DNA of 64,000 nt from Haematococcus lacustris (Eukaryota; Chlorophyta; Chlorophyceae; Chlamydomonadales; Haematococcaceae): NCBI GenBank assembly GCA_030144725.1, contig JASKMD010000010.1:1866347-1930346 (forward strand), read 5' to 3'. The position numbers and the translations under genes were made by a program. How positions within the stretch are numbered: the stretch's first letter is position 1; the number at the start of each line of letters is the position of its first letter. The notes under the pieces are model-generated. The model saw only the letters and a program-made list of their open reading frames with translations, searched no databases and was not told where the DNA came from. Below, in pieces: positions 32,037-42,927 of the stretch.

Positions 32037-33822
32037 ACCAGTACTGGTCCACCCCCAACCAGTACTGGTTGCCTCCCAACCGTTGCTGGTTTACCCCCAA
32101 CCAGTACTGGTTTATTCCCAACCAGTACTGGTTTATTCCCAACCAGTACTGGTTTATTCCCAACCAGTACTGGTTTATTCCTAACCAGTACTGGGGTATT
32201 CCCAACCAGTACTGGTTTACCCCCAACCAGTACTGGTATATTCCCAACCAGTACTGGTTTATTCCCAACCAGTACTGGTTTACCCCCAACCAGTACTGGT
32301 TTATTCCCAACCAGTACTGGTTTATTCCCAACCAGTACTGGTTTATTCCCAACCAGTACTGGTTTATTCCTAACCAGTACTGGAGTATTCCCAACCAGTA
32401 CTGGTTTACCCCCAACCAGTACTGGTATATTCCCAACCAGTACTGGTTTATTCCCAACCAGTACTGGTTTACCCCCAACCAGTACTGTTTTATTCCCAAC
32501 CAGTACTGGTTTATTCCCAACCAGTACTGGTTTATTCCCAACCAGTACTGGTTTACCCCCAACCAGTACTGGTTTATTCCCAACCAGTACTGGTTTATTC
32601 CCAACCAGTACTGGTTTACCCCCAACCAGTACTGTTTTATTCCCAACCAGTACTGGTTTATTCCCAACCAGTACTGGTTTATTCCCAACCAGTACTGGTT
32701 TACCCCCAACCAGTACTGGTTTATTCCCAACCAGTACTGGTTTATTCCTAACCAGTACTGGTTTATTCCCAACCAGTACTGGTTTATTCCCAACCAGTAC
32801 TGGTTTATTCCCAACCAGTACTGGTTTACCCCCAACCAGTACTGGTTTATTCCCAACCAGTACTGGTTTATTCCCAACCAGTACTGGTTTATTCCCAACC
32901 AGTACTGGTTTATTCCTAACCAGTACTGGTTTATTCCCAACCAGTACTGGTTTACCCACAACCAGTACTGGTTTACCCCCAACCAGTACTGGTTTATTCC
33001 CAACCAGTACTGGTTTACCCCCAACCAGTACTGGTTTATTCCCAACCAGTACTGGTTTATTCCCAACCAGTACTGGTTTATTCCCAACCAGTACTGGTTT
33101 ATTCCCAACCAGTACTGGTTTATTCCCAACCAGTACTAGTTTATTCCCAACCAGTACTGGTTTACCCCGAACCAGTACTGGTTTATTCCCAACCAGTACT
33201 GGTTTATTCCCAACCAGTACTGGTTTATTCCCAACCAGTACTGGTTTACCCCCAACCAGTACTGGTTTATTCCCAACCAGTACTAGTTTATTCCCAACCA
33301 GTACTGGTTTACCCCCAACCAGTACTGGTTTATTCCCAACCAGTACTGGTTTATTCCCAACCAGTACTGGTTTATTCCTAACCAGTACTGGGGTATTCCC
33401 AACCAGTACTAGTTTATTCCCAACCAGTACTGGTTTACCCCCAACCAGTACTGGTATATTCCCAACCAGTACTGGTTTATTCCCAACCAGTACTGGTTTA
33501 TTCCCAACCAGTACTGGTTTACCCCCAACCAGTACTGGTTTATTCCCAACCAGTACTGGTTTATTCCCAACCAGTACTGGTTTACCCCCAACCAGTACTG
33601 GTTTATTCCCAACCAGTACTGGTTTATTCCCAACCAGTACTGGTTTATTCCCAACCAGTACTGGTTTATTCCTAACCAGTACTGGTGTATTCCCAACCAG
33701 TACTGGTTTATTCCCAACCAGTACTGGTTTACCCCCAACCAGTACTGGTATATTCCCAACCAGTACTGGTTTATTCCCAACCAGTACTGGTTTACCCCCA
33801 ACCAGTACTGGTATATTCCCAA
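32037..33822. repeat. GTAC-palindrome array 2 (21-bp unit)
   Basis: About 85 copies of a 21-bp unit, AACCAGTACTGGTTTATTCCC, given here split as AACCAGTACTGGTT plus TATTCCC, with a TACCCCC variant. The first 14 bases form a perfect palindrome. Twenty-one is seven codons, so long open frames of 7-residue repeats occur on both strands (cores IPNQYWF on plus and NQYWLGI on minus). I treat them as repeat artefacts. Confidence 0.97.
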
Positions 33823-33975
33823 CAGCAGCAGCAGCAGGGGGCAGGGGGGCAGGGGGGGCAGCAGCAGCAGCAGGCATGCAGCGGCGGCACGGGGGAATGG
33901 AACTGCAGGAGCTTGGGGGCTGCGGGCCAGCAGCAGCAGCAGCAAGGGGGCAGGGGGGCAGCAGCAGCAGCATCC
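33823..33975. repeat. CAG / G-rich block 2
   Basis: GCAGCAGCAGGGGGCAGGGG-type DNA directly after array 2, related to the blocks after arrays 1 and 3. It is followed by a short direct repeat of CATCCATTACTGTGTGA. Confidence 0.8.
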
Positions 33976-34120
33976 ATTACTGTGTGACACCCATCCATTA
34001 CTGTGTGATCCCCTCAAGTGTTGAAGGGCTGGGTGAAGGGCTGAAGGAAGGGGCTTGCTCGGTAACGGTTGCCAAGTTGGAGATTATTACACGTTACAAG
34101 GCTAGAGCCGTTGGATGTTC

Positions 34121-34125
34121 TTACA
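34121..34125 (-). terminator. TGTAA poly(A) signal
   Basis: TGTAA on minus about 155 bp beyond the stop of the exon ending at 34279. Confidence 0.4.
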
Positions 34126-34278
34126 CGTGATACTGAGCTACAGATGTTGCAGGGTATACAGAGTACATATCACCATGAGGACAACATGCTATAACCACAT
34201 GCATATGCTATGACCCACTCTTTGTTATCACAAAGTTACTTAGTACACAGCGCCGCACAACCATCAAGCTATGTAGCG

Positions 34279-34390
34279 TCAACCAACAACCTCCACAATC
34301 TCATGTGCTGGTTGCCCTATGTCAATGCCCTCTTCTAAATAGGGTCCAGCGACCTTGATGTAATGAAGGTACTCGTCTATGCTCCAACCC
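34279..34390 (-). CDS. Terminal exon, unidentified protein
   Basis: Acceptor CACTTTGCAG, then a phase-2 exon of 112 bp reading GWSIDEYLHYIKVAGPYLEE, GIDIGQPAHEIVEVVG and stop (36 residues). The inverted copy at 42298-42364 keeps the acceptor and reads GWSLDDYLHHIEVALHYKGM before an early stop. Conservative changes (I/L, E/D, Y/H, K/E) support past coding function. The intron upstream would contain array 3. No family recognised. Confidence 0.5.
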
Positions 34391-34470
34391 CTGCAAAGTG
34401 ACACAGTGTCATCTTACATACAATGCTCTACTGTATCCAATGAATGCAATGCATGACACACATTAGACAC

Positions 34471-35160
34471 CTGGCTGGCTGGCTGTGACCAGTACTGGTT
34501 GACTGGCTGTGACCAGTACTGGCTGGCTGCGACCAGTACTAGCTGGCTGGCTGTGACCAGGACTGGCTAGCTGTGACCAGTACAGCTGGCTGGCTGTGAC
34601 CAGTACTAGCTGGCTGTGACCAGGACTGGCTAGCTGTGACCAGTACTAGCTGGCTGGCTGTGACCAGTACTGGCTGGCCGTGACCAGTACTGGCTGGCTG
34701 CGACCAGTACTAGCTGGCTGGCTGTGACCAGTACTGGCTGGCTGTGACCAGTACTGGCTGGCTGTGACCAGTACTAGCTGGCTGTGACCAGGACTGGCTG
34801 GCTGTGACCAGTACTGGCTGGCTGTGACCAGTACTGGCTGGCTGTGACCAGTACTGGCTAGCTGGCTGTGACCAGTACTGGCTGGCTGTGACCAGTACTG
34901 GCTGGCTGGCTGTGACCAGTACTGGCTGGCCGTGACCAGTACTGGCTGGCTGCAACCAGTACTAGCTGGCTGGCTGTGACCAGTACTGGCTGGCTGTGAC
35001 CAGTACTGGCTGGCTGCAACCAGTACTAGCTGGCTGGCTGTGACCAGTACTGGCTGGCTGTGACCAGTACTGGCTGGCTGTGACCAGTACTGGCTAGCTG
35101 TGACCAGTACTGGCTGGCTGGCTGTGACCAGTACTGGCTGGCTGTGACCAGTATTGGCTG
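34471..35160. repeat. GTAC-palindrome array 3
   Basis: Same unit family as array 1 (CTGGCTGTGACCAGTA) with CCAGTACTGG in most units. It is followed at 35161-35400 by the CAACCAGCACTGGCTGG sub-array. Confidence 0.95.
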
Positions 35161-35400
35161 GCTGCAACCAGCACTGGCTGGCAACCAGCACTAGCTGGCA
35201 ACCAGCACTGGCTGGCAACCAGCACTAGCTGGCAACCAGCACCGGCTGGCAACCAGCACTAGCTGGCAACCAGCACCGGCTGGCAACCAGCACTGGTTTG
35301 CAATTAGCACCGGATAGCAACCAGCGCTGGTTTGCAACCAGCACTGGCTGGCAACCAGCGCTGGTTTGCAACCAGCACTGGCTGGCAACCAGCACTAGTT
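35161..35400. repeat. CAGCAC sub-array following array 3
   Basis: About 14 units of 17 bp. Some units have GGTTTGCAA in place of GGCTGGCAA near 35290-35400. Confidence 0.85.
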
Positions 35401-35620
35401 TGCAAGGGGGCAGGGGAACAGCAACAGGAGCAGCAGCAGCAGTAACAGCAGCAGGGGGGTGAGGTGGCAGCAGTAGCAGCAGCAGGGGGGGCAGGGGGAC
35501 TGCGGCAGCAGGGGGGCAGCTGCAGCAGCAACGGCCGGGTGGGGTGGGGTGGTTGGGATGGAGTGGCACTTGCCTGGCAAGGTGAGCAGAGGGGGCACGC
35601 TATGGTACACTTTTCGTGCT
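35401..35620. repeat. CAG / G-rich block 3 and flank
   Basis: Near-identical to 29705-29915, including GGCCGGGTGGGGTGGGGTGG and GGCACTTGCCTGGCAAGGTG. This shows that arrays 1 and 3 were copied with their right flanks. Confidence 0.85.
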
Positions 35621-35639
35621 CCTACTGCATGCAAACAAC

Positions 35640-37370
35640 AATAGATGGGCATGGCTCAAGGGTGAGGTGGTGGCTGCCATGCCCGGTGAGGTGGCGCGGT
35701 GAGGTGCCCAGTGAGGTGCCCAGTGAGGTGCGGTGAGGTGCCCGGTGAGGTGGCGCGGTGAGGTGGTGGCTGCCATGCCCGCGTGAAGGAAAGGGAACTG
35801 AAAGGGAGGGGGAGGGAGGGGATAGGGGAAGGGGATATGGGGAGTAGCTGCCTTCGGACTGCTCGTACAGTGCGCATAGGGGGGTCATAGGGGGCCATAG
35901 ACGACATGGGCGCACGGGTTGTGAGATGTAGCAGAAGCAGCAGCAGCACTCACCACTGCCTGCTCCAGGTGACTGTAACGGTGTAGATTGAGGTGGTGGT
36001 CGGGGGGGCTGCGCTGGAAGATCAGGTTGGGCACTGTGTGCTGGCCACTTACCAGTAGCCACCAGCCACCACTCACTAGCAGGGAGCAGGGAGCGAAAGG
36101 GTCTGGAAGAAGGGGGAAGGGGGAGTTGTGTGTGGAGGGGGGTGGGAAGGGGGTGGTAGTGATGCCACAGTGCCAAGGTATGTTGGTGAAGGTATGCTCT
36201 TGGCTGATGGGAAGGGTAGGGAAGGGATGGCAGGTGGCTGCGATGTCAGGGGGTAGAAGGCGAGGGGGAGGGTGGAAGTAGGAAAGGAGGGTAGAGTAGG
36301 AGGGTGGGGTGGGGTGGGGTGGGGGATGGGGGGAAGGGGTGGAGAGATAGGGGTGGTTGAGGTGGGGGCTGCGATGCCACGTCAAATGAAGGGTGCGAGA
36401 GGGGAAGGGGGTTGAGAAGCATGGAAGGGAGTGGGAGGGAGAGGGGGAAGGGAGGGGGTGGTGGTGGTGGTGGGAAGAGGGTGGGTGGGGGAGAGGTGAC
36501 GGGGAGGGGGGAAGCGGGGGTTGGGGAGAAGTAGAAGTGGGATTGGTGGGATAGGGTAGGGAAGGGTGAAGGAGGCAGGGGGCAGGAGTATAGGCGTCAG
36601 ACCTGCAGCAAGCAAGGAGCGTACTTACAGTGAGGCTAGCAAAACATATTAGGAAGCTAGCTGTCGCGTAGTGCATGACGGAGGCTAGGTTCAGGAGCGG
36701 GGCCACTCACCGCTTGCTCCCTGATCCTCCATGCTCCTCCATGCTTCATCCTCGTTGGCTCTTACCTTTGTCTTACCTTTGTAGTGGGACGGGCTGCAAT
36801 GGAGAGGGTACGGGGTGATGAAAGCGGGGGAGGGGAGGGGAGGGGAGGGAGAGAGGGTAAGGGAGGGAGGTGCGGGGGAGAGGGGGATGGGGGGAGGAAG
36901 GGGAGTGAAAGGGGAAGGGGAGTGAAAGGGGAGGAGGCAGCAGGAGTGGGGGTGGGGGCGGGGGACAGGGAAGTGCGATGAATGATTTGGAGGGGGTGGT
37001 TGTATAGGGAGGGGAGTTGCCCATCAGACCTGCAGGCAAGTGAGGTATGGAGATCAGGCTGGGCACCGGGTGTTAGCCACACACTTTTAGCCACTCACTC
37101 ATTACCTGTAGCCACCAATAACCACCCACCAGTAGGAGGGAGGAAGGAGCAAAAGAGGAAGACAAAAGGGAGATGAGGGGGACGAGGGGGTGTGTTTGGA
37201 AGTGGTGGTGGGTAGCGCCATGGTAGGTTGGTGAAGGGTGGGTGGGCTTGCTCTTGGCTACTGGGTAGTGTCGGGGGCTTCGATGTCAAGGGTGGGGTAG
37301 GAGGGTGGGTGTTGTGTGTGACCGTCAGACCTGTAGCAAACACGGGGCATGCTAGCGGTCAGGCATAGTA
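35640..37370 (-). other. Left-arm C-rich (minus) exon-like units
   Basis: Low-complexity, strongly G-skewed on plus. On minus, acceptor-like GCAGGTCTGACG / GCAGGTCTGATGGG motifs recur (near 36610, 37030, 37337), each followed by Pro/Ser/Leu-rich frames. They match plus-strand units in the right arm (38838, 40340). They may be repeated exons of a Pro-rich protein, but frames are not consistent enough to model. 35680-35790 is a GTGAGGTG(C/G)C minisatellite. Confidence 0.3.
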
Positions 37371-38815
37371 ATGAGGGACACTGAAAGGCTGGGTGCTAGC
37401 CACTTACCGCAGGGGCAGCAGCAGGGGGGGCAGGGGGCAGCAGCAGGGGCGGCAGGGGGGCGGCAACAGCAGCAGGGCAGCAGGGGGGCTGCAATGCTAG
37501 TTCCTTGCTGGCTCCTTGTGAGCTGTCACTGTGGACTTACCTTTGTGGTCCTCCTGGCCTCCTAGCTGCTCACACTAGGCTGCATTAGCCAGTAGTTGAG
37601 GTAGTTGAAGTAGTTGAGGTGGCGAACTTGGAGTTGGTGGTGAGATTGGTGGGGAAGTTAGGGGGAAGGGGGCGAGAGGCAGAAGTGACTCTGACCTACA
37701 ATTAACACAAGGTACATGGTTGCGATGACAGACAGGCTCACCTCTTGGGATGGGGTGGGTAGTCTACACCTGTCCGTCACGCTCGTTAGCAGGAGGAAGG
37801 ACCGTCTGACCTGCAGCAGAGTGCATGGTAATGGTTTGGCTGGAAGCAGCAGAGCTGTAAAAAGGAGAAGCAGAAGAACTGTAAAAAGGGTACGATTGCG
37901 TAGCGCTTCGTGGCCAGGCTGAAACTAGTTGCGAGGTTCGGCGCTGCGTGCAGGCAAAAATGACTACGAGGCTGGCTGGCTGCGGAAATGCTATGCGAAA
38001 ATGCTATAATGCGGAAATGCTATAATACTATTGCACGGCTGTCTGGTTGAGGTTGAGGTTGTCGGCAAGGGCGAAAGTTGTCGGCAAGGGCGAACGCATG
38101 GCCTTGTGCCCACCTTGATGCGAGTCGCGATGGGGCGTGAAGGGCGGCACGAACGGCAGATCGGCATGCATGTTAGACATGAAATATGAAAAACTACAAT
38201 GCGCCCAGCACACGGCGCAGTCAACTAGCGTCGATTCTAGTCGTGCTAGGAACTCAGCCGCAGCTAGTGGCAGCTAGAAAGTCAGCGTTGAGCATAGATG
38301 AGGATAAGCATAGATGAGGCAGATAGAAACTCAGCCTCGCAGCCTTGCAGCCGCACTTTGCGGCCCCTATCTAGGAAGCCACGCGGCCACCTAGCCAACA
38401 CTCGCCAACACTTGCAGACAACACTTTCAGCCAACACTCGCAGCAGCTAGTTAAAGCAACGCGACGCAGCTAGCAGCTCGTCTAGCAGGTCCACTCCGCA
38501 GCCAACTCCGCAGCCACACTGCATAGTACTTCGCAGCCAACTCGTAGCCAACTCCGCAGCCAACTCCACAGTCGCACGGCACAGTACCTCGCAAAGAGTC
38601 TCGAATGGAGTCCCGCCACACAACCTCGATGCCAACTCCGCAGCCACACTGCACAGTATCTCGCAACGCAACGCTACGCAGCGAAGTAATGTCGTGGCCT
38701 ACTTGCAAGTCTTTGCAAAGGTAATCATGGAGCAACATGGAGGAGTACGGAGCATAAGTACGGAGTGGCCAGCCACCCGCCTTTCGGTGGCTCTCATTAC
38801 ACAGCCTCATTGTGA
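37371..38815. other. Centre of the inverted repeat
   Basis: Includes a CAG/G-rich block (37408-37490) and short repeats GAAATGCTATAATGC (about 37984-38030) and TTGTCGGCAAGGGCGAA (about 38058-38093). An irregular CAGCCAACTCCGCAGCCAC minisatellite lies at about 38400-38660. No exon is supported. Confidence 0.45.
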
Positions 38816-38837
38816 GCATGCCCCATGTTTGCTGCAG

Positions 38838-39230
38838 GTCTGACGGATACACCTGGAACCTTTCCCTCCCCCTCCTTTCACAATCACCACAATCGCCTTC
38901 CCTCCCTCCCGCCCTCCCGCCCTCCCGCCCTCCCGCCCTCCCGCCCTCCCGCCCTCCCGCCCTCCCGCCCTCCCCGCCCTCCCGCCCTCCCGCCCTCCCT
39001 CCCTCCCTCCCTCCCTCCCTCCCTCCCTCCCTCCCTCCCTCCCTCCCTCCCTCCCTCCCTCCCTCCCTCCCTCCCTCCCTCCCTCCCTCCCTCCCTCCCT
39101 CCCTCCCTCCCTCCCTCCCTCCCTCCCTCCCTCCCTCCCTCCCTCCCCCGCCCGCCCGCCCGCCCGCCCGCCCGCCCTCCCGCCCTCCCGCCCTCCCGCC
39201 CTCCCGCCCTCCTGCCCTCCTGCCCTCCCT
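38838..39230. repeat. CCCT / CCCG tetranucleotide tract
   Basis: (CCCGCCCT)n at 38890-38995, uninterrupted (CCCT)n at about 38996-39146, then CCCG and CCCGCCCT again to 39230. It follows an acceptor-like GCTGCAG at 38837. Pro/Leu/Ser frames here are repeat artefacts. Confidence 0.9.
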
Positions 39231-39860
39231 CTACAAGTCTCTACAGGTGGCTACAGGTCCCCTTACCCCCCTATCTATACAACCACCCCCTCCGAGTTTG
39301 TCAATGCACTTCCCCCTCCCCCGCGCCTTACCCCCCTGACATCGCAGCCACCTGCCCTCCCCTCCTTTCTCTTCCACCATGCACTTCCTACTGAGGTGAG
39401 GACAAAGGATGGTGGGTTGTAATGGATGGCTGCTACACCTGCCCCTCCATCTGCCAGCTCTACATCTCCCTACTCTATTGGTGAGTGCATCCAGTACCCA
39501 TGTCCCATGTTTGCTTCCGTTGACGAATCGTCACACCGTTGCCGCAGGTCTTGTGCGCCTACACCTGAGACCATCAATGCCCTCCCTCCCTTCTTCCCCA
39601 CTTCTCTCGCCCTCCCCATGGACCTCCCCTTCCCTTCCCTCCCCTTCCTCCTCTACCTCCCCTCCCCCGCTTCTCCATCATCCCGCCCCCCTCTGGGTCC
39701 TACTACCCCCACCAGCAACAGCAGCAGCCTTCCTCCCCCCTCCGCCTCCTCCCCCTCACCATCTACACGCATATACATCCCACCCCTGCAGAAGGTGAGT
39801 GCATGTATGTGGCACCCTGTACCTAGACTAACCGCTAGCATGCCCCTTGTCCCGTTGCAG

Positions 39861-40264
39861 GGGTGATCGTCGCACCCTTCCCCTTTTCCTCCCCTTTCCC
39901 ACGCCCACCACCATCGCCAAGCTGGTCGTCCCTCCACATCCACCTCTCCCCACCCCCACTTCCCCCCTCCCTGTTACCTCTCCCTTTGACTACCCAGCAG
40001 CCAAGAGAAAGCCCACCCCATCCACCCTCTTGCCACTACCACCACCACCACCACCCCCTCCCCTCCCCCTCTCCCTCTCTCCCATGCTTGTCAAGCCTAC
40101 CCTTCCCCTATCCCACCCTTCGATTGACGTGGCATCGCAGCCCCCACCTCATCCCACCTTCCCTTCCCTTCACCCTACTACACACCCCACCGCAGCCCCA
40201 CCCCACTGGCGCATGGGATATGTTGCCTGGTGTGAGCAGATAGGAGGCCAGGAGAACCCCAAAG
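39861..40264 (+). CDS. Pro-rich exon in the right arm
   Basis: Acceptor CCCGTTGCAG, then a phase-2 exon reading GDRRTLPLFLPFPTPTTIAK, a long Pro/Ser/Leu section and RMGYVAWCEQIGGQENPK, ending at the donor AAAG|GTGAGG (phase 1). A next exon from 40340 (TTGCAG|GTCTGATGGG) fits phase 1 but is pure Pro-rich. The non-repetitive end, with Trp and Cys, is the best evidence for coding. Possibly part of the same gene as the terminal exon at 42298. Confidence 0.35.
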
Positions 40265-40554
40265 GTGAGGCCACGGTGATAGCTAACATAGTGCCCAACC
40301 TGGTCACCCTACCTCACGTGCACGCCCCTTGGTTGCAGGTCTGATGGGTCACCTCCCCTCCATTTTCCCTACACAACCACCCCCTCCCAATTTATCCTCC
40401 CCGGCCCCCGCTCCCTCTCCCGCCCCGACCCCCGCCCATGCCCCCAACCCATGCCCCTACACAACCCAACCCAGGCCCCTACCCAACCCAACCCATGCCC
40501 CTAACCCAACCCACCCCGCCTTCAAGCCACCCCGCCCATTTAAACCCAACTGAG

Positions 40555-40660
40555 CCTCCCGCCTCCCCGCCTCCCGCCTCCCTGCCTCCCGCCTCCCCGC
40601 CTCCCGCCTCCCTGCCTCCCGCCTCCCCGCCTCCCGCCTCCTTGCCTCCCGCCTTTCACA
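40555..40660. repeat. CCTCCCGCCTCC minisatellite
   Basis: About five copies of CGCCTCCCGCCTCCCTGCCTC with C/T variants (counted as about 20 bp each). Confidence 0.8.
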
Positions 40661-40769
40661 TCTACCCTCCCTCCCCGCCTTCAATCCTCCACTCCCACCC
40701 CCTTCCCAGCAGCAGTCATAGCAAGCAGCCAAAAGGTAGGTAGGTGCTATAGTGCCCCTACTATCTGCT

Positions 40770-40872
40770 GCTGCAGCCCCCCTGCCCCCCTGCTGCTGCT
40801 GCTGCAGCCCCCCTGCCCCCCTGCCACCCTGCCACCCTGTTGTTACTGCCCCCCTGTTGCTGCTGCTGCAGG
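40770..40872. repeat. CTG / C-rich block 4 (inverted)
   Basis: CTGCTGCTGCAGCCCCCCTG-type DNA, the reverse complement of the CAG/G-rich blocks, placed before array 4 as expected for an inverted copy of array 3 plus its flank. Confidence 0.85.
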
Positions 40873-42275
40873 TCACAGCCAGTACTGGTCAGCCAGCCAG
40901 TACTGGTCAGCCAGCCAGTACTGGTCACAGCCAGCCAGCCAGTACTGGTCAGCCAGCCAGTACTGGTCACAGCCAGCCAGCCAGTACTGGTCAGCCAGCC
41001 AGTACTGGTCACAGCCAGCCAGCCAGTACTGGTAACAGCCAGCCAGCCAGTACTGGTCAGCCAGCCAGTACTGGTCAGCCAGCCAGTACTGGTCACAGCC
41101 AGCCAGCCAGTACTGGTCAGCCAGCCAGTACTGGTCACAGCCAGCCAGCCAGTACTGGTCAGCCAGCCAGTACTGGTCACAGCCAGCCAGCCAGTACTGG
41201 TCACAGCCAGCCAGCCAGTACTGGTCAGCCAGCCAGTACTGGTCACAGCCAGCCAGCCAGTACTGGTCAGCCAGCCAGTACTGGTCACAGCCAGCCAGCC
41301 AGTACTGGTCACAGCCAGCCAGCCAGTACTGGTCAGCCAGCCAGTACTGGTCAGCCAGCCAGTACTGGTCACAGCCAGCCAGCCAGTACTGGTCAGCCAG
41401 CCAGTACTGGTCAGCCAGCCAGTACTGGTCACAGCCAGCCAGCCAGTACTGGTCAGCCAGCCAGTACTGGTCACAGCCAGCCAGCCAGTACTGGTCAGCC
41501 AGCCAGTACTGGTCACAGCCAGCCAGCCAGTACTGGTCAGCCAGCCAGTACTGGTCACAGCCAGCCAGCCAGTACTGGTCAGCCAGCCAGTACTGGTCAC
41601 AGCCAGCCAGCCAGTACTGGTCAGCCAGCCAGTACTGGTCACAGCCAGCCAGCCAGTACTGGTCAGCCAGCCAGCCAGTACTGGTCAGCCAGCCAGTACT
41701 GGTCACAGCCAGCCAGCCAGTACTGGTCAGCCAGCCAGTACTGGTCACAGCCAGCCAGCCAGTACTGATCAGCCAGCCAGTACTGGTCACCCAGCCAGTA
41801 CTGGTCAGCCAGCCAGTACTGGTCACAGCCAGCCAGCCAGTACTGGTCAGCCAGCCAGTACTGGTCACAGCCAGCCAGCCAGTACTGGTCAGCCAGCCAG
41901 TACTGGTCACAGCCAGCCAGCCAGTACTGGTCAGCCAGCCAGTACTGGTCACAGCCAGCCAGCCAGTACTGGTCAGCCAGCCAGTACTGGTCACAGCCAG
42001 CCAGCCAGTACTTGTCAGCCAGCCGGTACTGGTCAGCCAGCCAGTACCGGTCACAGCCAGCCAGCCAGTACTGGTCACAGCCAGCCAGCCAGTACTGGTC
42101 AGCCAGCCAGTACTGGTCACAGCCAGCCAGCCAGTACTGGTCAGCCAGCCAGTACTGGTCACAGCCAGCCAGCCAGTACTGGTCAGCCAGCCAGTACGGG
42201 TCACAGCCAGCCAGCCAGTACTGGTCAGATAGCCAGTACTGGTCAGCCAGCCAGTACTGGTCACAGCCAGCCAGC
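40873..42275. repeat. GTAC-palindrome array 4 (inverted relative to 1 and 3)
   Basis: Alternating 18-bp (CCAGTACTGGTCAGCCAG) and 24-26-bp units (with CACAGCCAGCCAG), over 60 copies of CCAGTACTGG. The unit is the reverse complement of array 1/3 units. Lengths divisible by three give very long open frames with ASTGQP or PVLVSQ repeats; these are artefacts. Confidence 0.97.
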
Positions 42276-42297
42276 CAGACTCTGTGTCACTTTGCAG

Positions 42298-42364
42298 GGG
42301 TTGGAGCTTGGACGACTACCTTCATCACATTGAGGTCGCCTTGCATTATAAGGGAATGAGATAG
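42298..42364 (+). pseudogene. Inverted copy of the terminal exon, truncated
   Basis: Keeps the acceptor CACTTTGCAG and reads GWSLDDYLHHIEVALHYKGM, R and stop. It is 15 residues shorter than the 34279-34390 copy. Confidence 0.45.
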
Positions 42365-42927
42365 AGGACGGATGGAGTGTCTTGGTTGATGCTACATAGC
42401 ATGCGAAGCAGTGTACTATGTAATGTTAGTGACAGTGATAACAAACACACGTACATAGTAATCTCAATGACATTGCTTAGTGAGTGATAGCACATGCAAT
42501 GTGTTACAGCGTGTTGTCCTCTTGTTGTAGTCGGTGCCTATACAGTACCTAACCAAGGCTCCCAGCCCTGACCTCAGTCCTCAGCCCTAACCCTTCAGCT
42601 ATCATCCAATTGTGTGTAAGCATACTCGCTTCATCCATAGGACTTGACATTATAGAGAGATGTTAACCCATTACAAGCGCACATGATAGCGACTGGACAT
42701 CGCACGTCAGAAAGACTAGGCAGAATGGAGAGTTGTCAACCCATCACAAGCGCACATTGTAGCGCACATCGACTGGACATCGCACATCGCACATCGACGT
42801 AGACAGCCGTTGGGGAGCTTTTAGCGAAGCGCTAAGACCAGCGATGCAAGTATTACATATGGGAAGGCTTGAATGTGATACGCGGAAACTTTGATATCTC
42901 CATGCCCTAAGTCTGCCAAAGCTGACA
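42365..42927. other. Right-arm outer flank
   Basis: To about 42560 it mirrors 34130-34278 (for example GATGCTACATAGC and GTGATAACAAA motifs). After that comes single-copy-looking DNA with an imperfect direct repeat AACCCAT(T/C)ACAAGCGCACAT near 42665 and 42738. No gene seen. Confidence 0.5.

Larger units (their letters stand above)
34130..42560. repeat. Large imperfect inverted repeat (arms about 3.2-3.7 kb)
   Basis: The left arm 34130-37370 and right arm 38820-42560 are complementary in the same order. Unique flank with terminal exon: 34279-34390 against 42298-42364. GTAC arrays: 3 against 4. CAG/CTG blocks: 35401-35545 against 40770-40872. C-rich exon-like DNA is shared, for example GACGTGGCATCGCAGCCCCC on minus near 36380 and plus near 40127. 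The centre is near 38.1-38.3 kb with about 1.4 kb of unrelated spacer. Arms are diverged and array lengths differ. Confidence 0.7.

Noticed and set aside
31997..33973. Long frames with NQYWLGI / GNKPVLV / IPNQYWF heptads on both strands
   Set aside because: A 21-bp satellite without stops gives these in several frames and on both strands; there is no start context, domain or splice support.
35885..37094. Several Pro/Ser/His-rich minus-strand frames as a hydroxyproline-rich protein
   Set aside because: Frames compete in the same G-skewed DNA, no signal peptide is convincing, and exon borders do not agree; kept only as exon-like units.
40752..42333. Long frames with ASTGQP or PVLVSQ repeats
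   Set aside because: Product of GTAC array 4 with unit lengths divisible by three.
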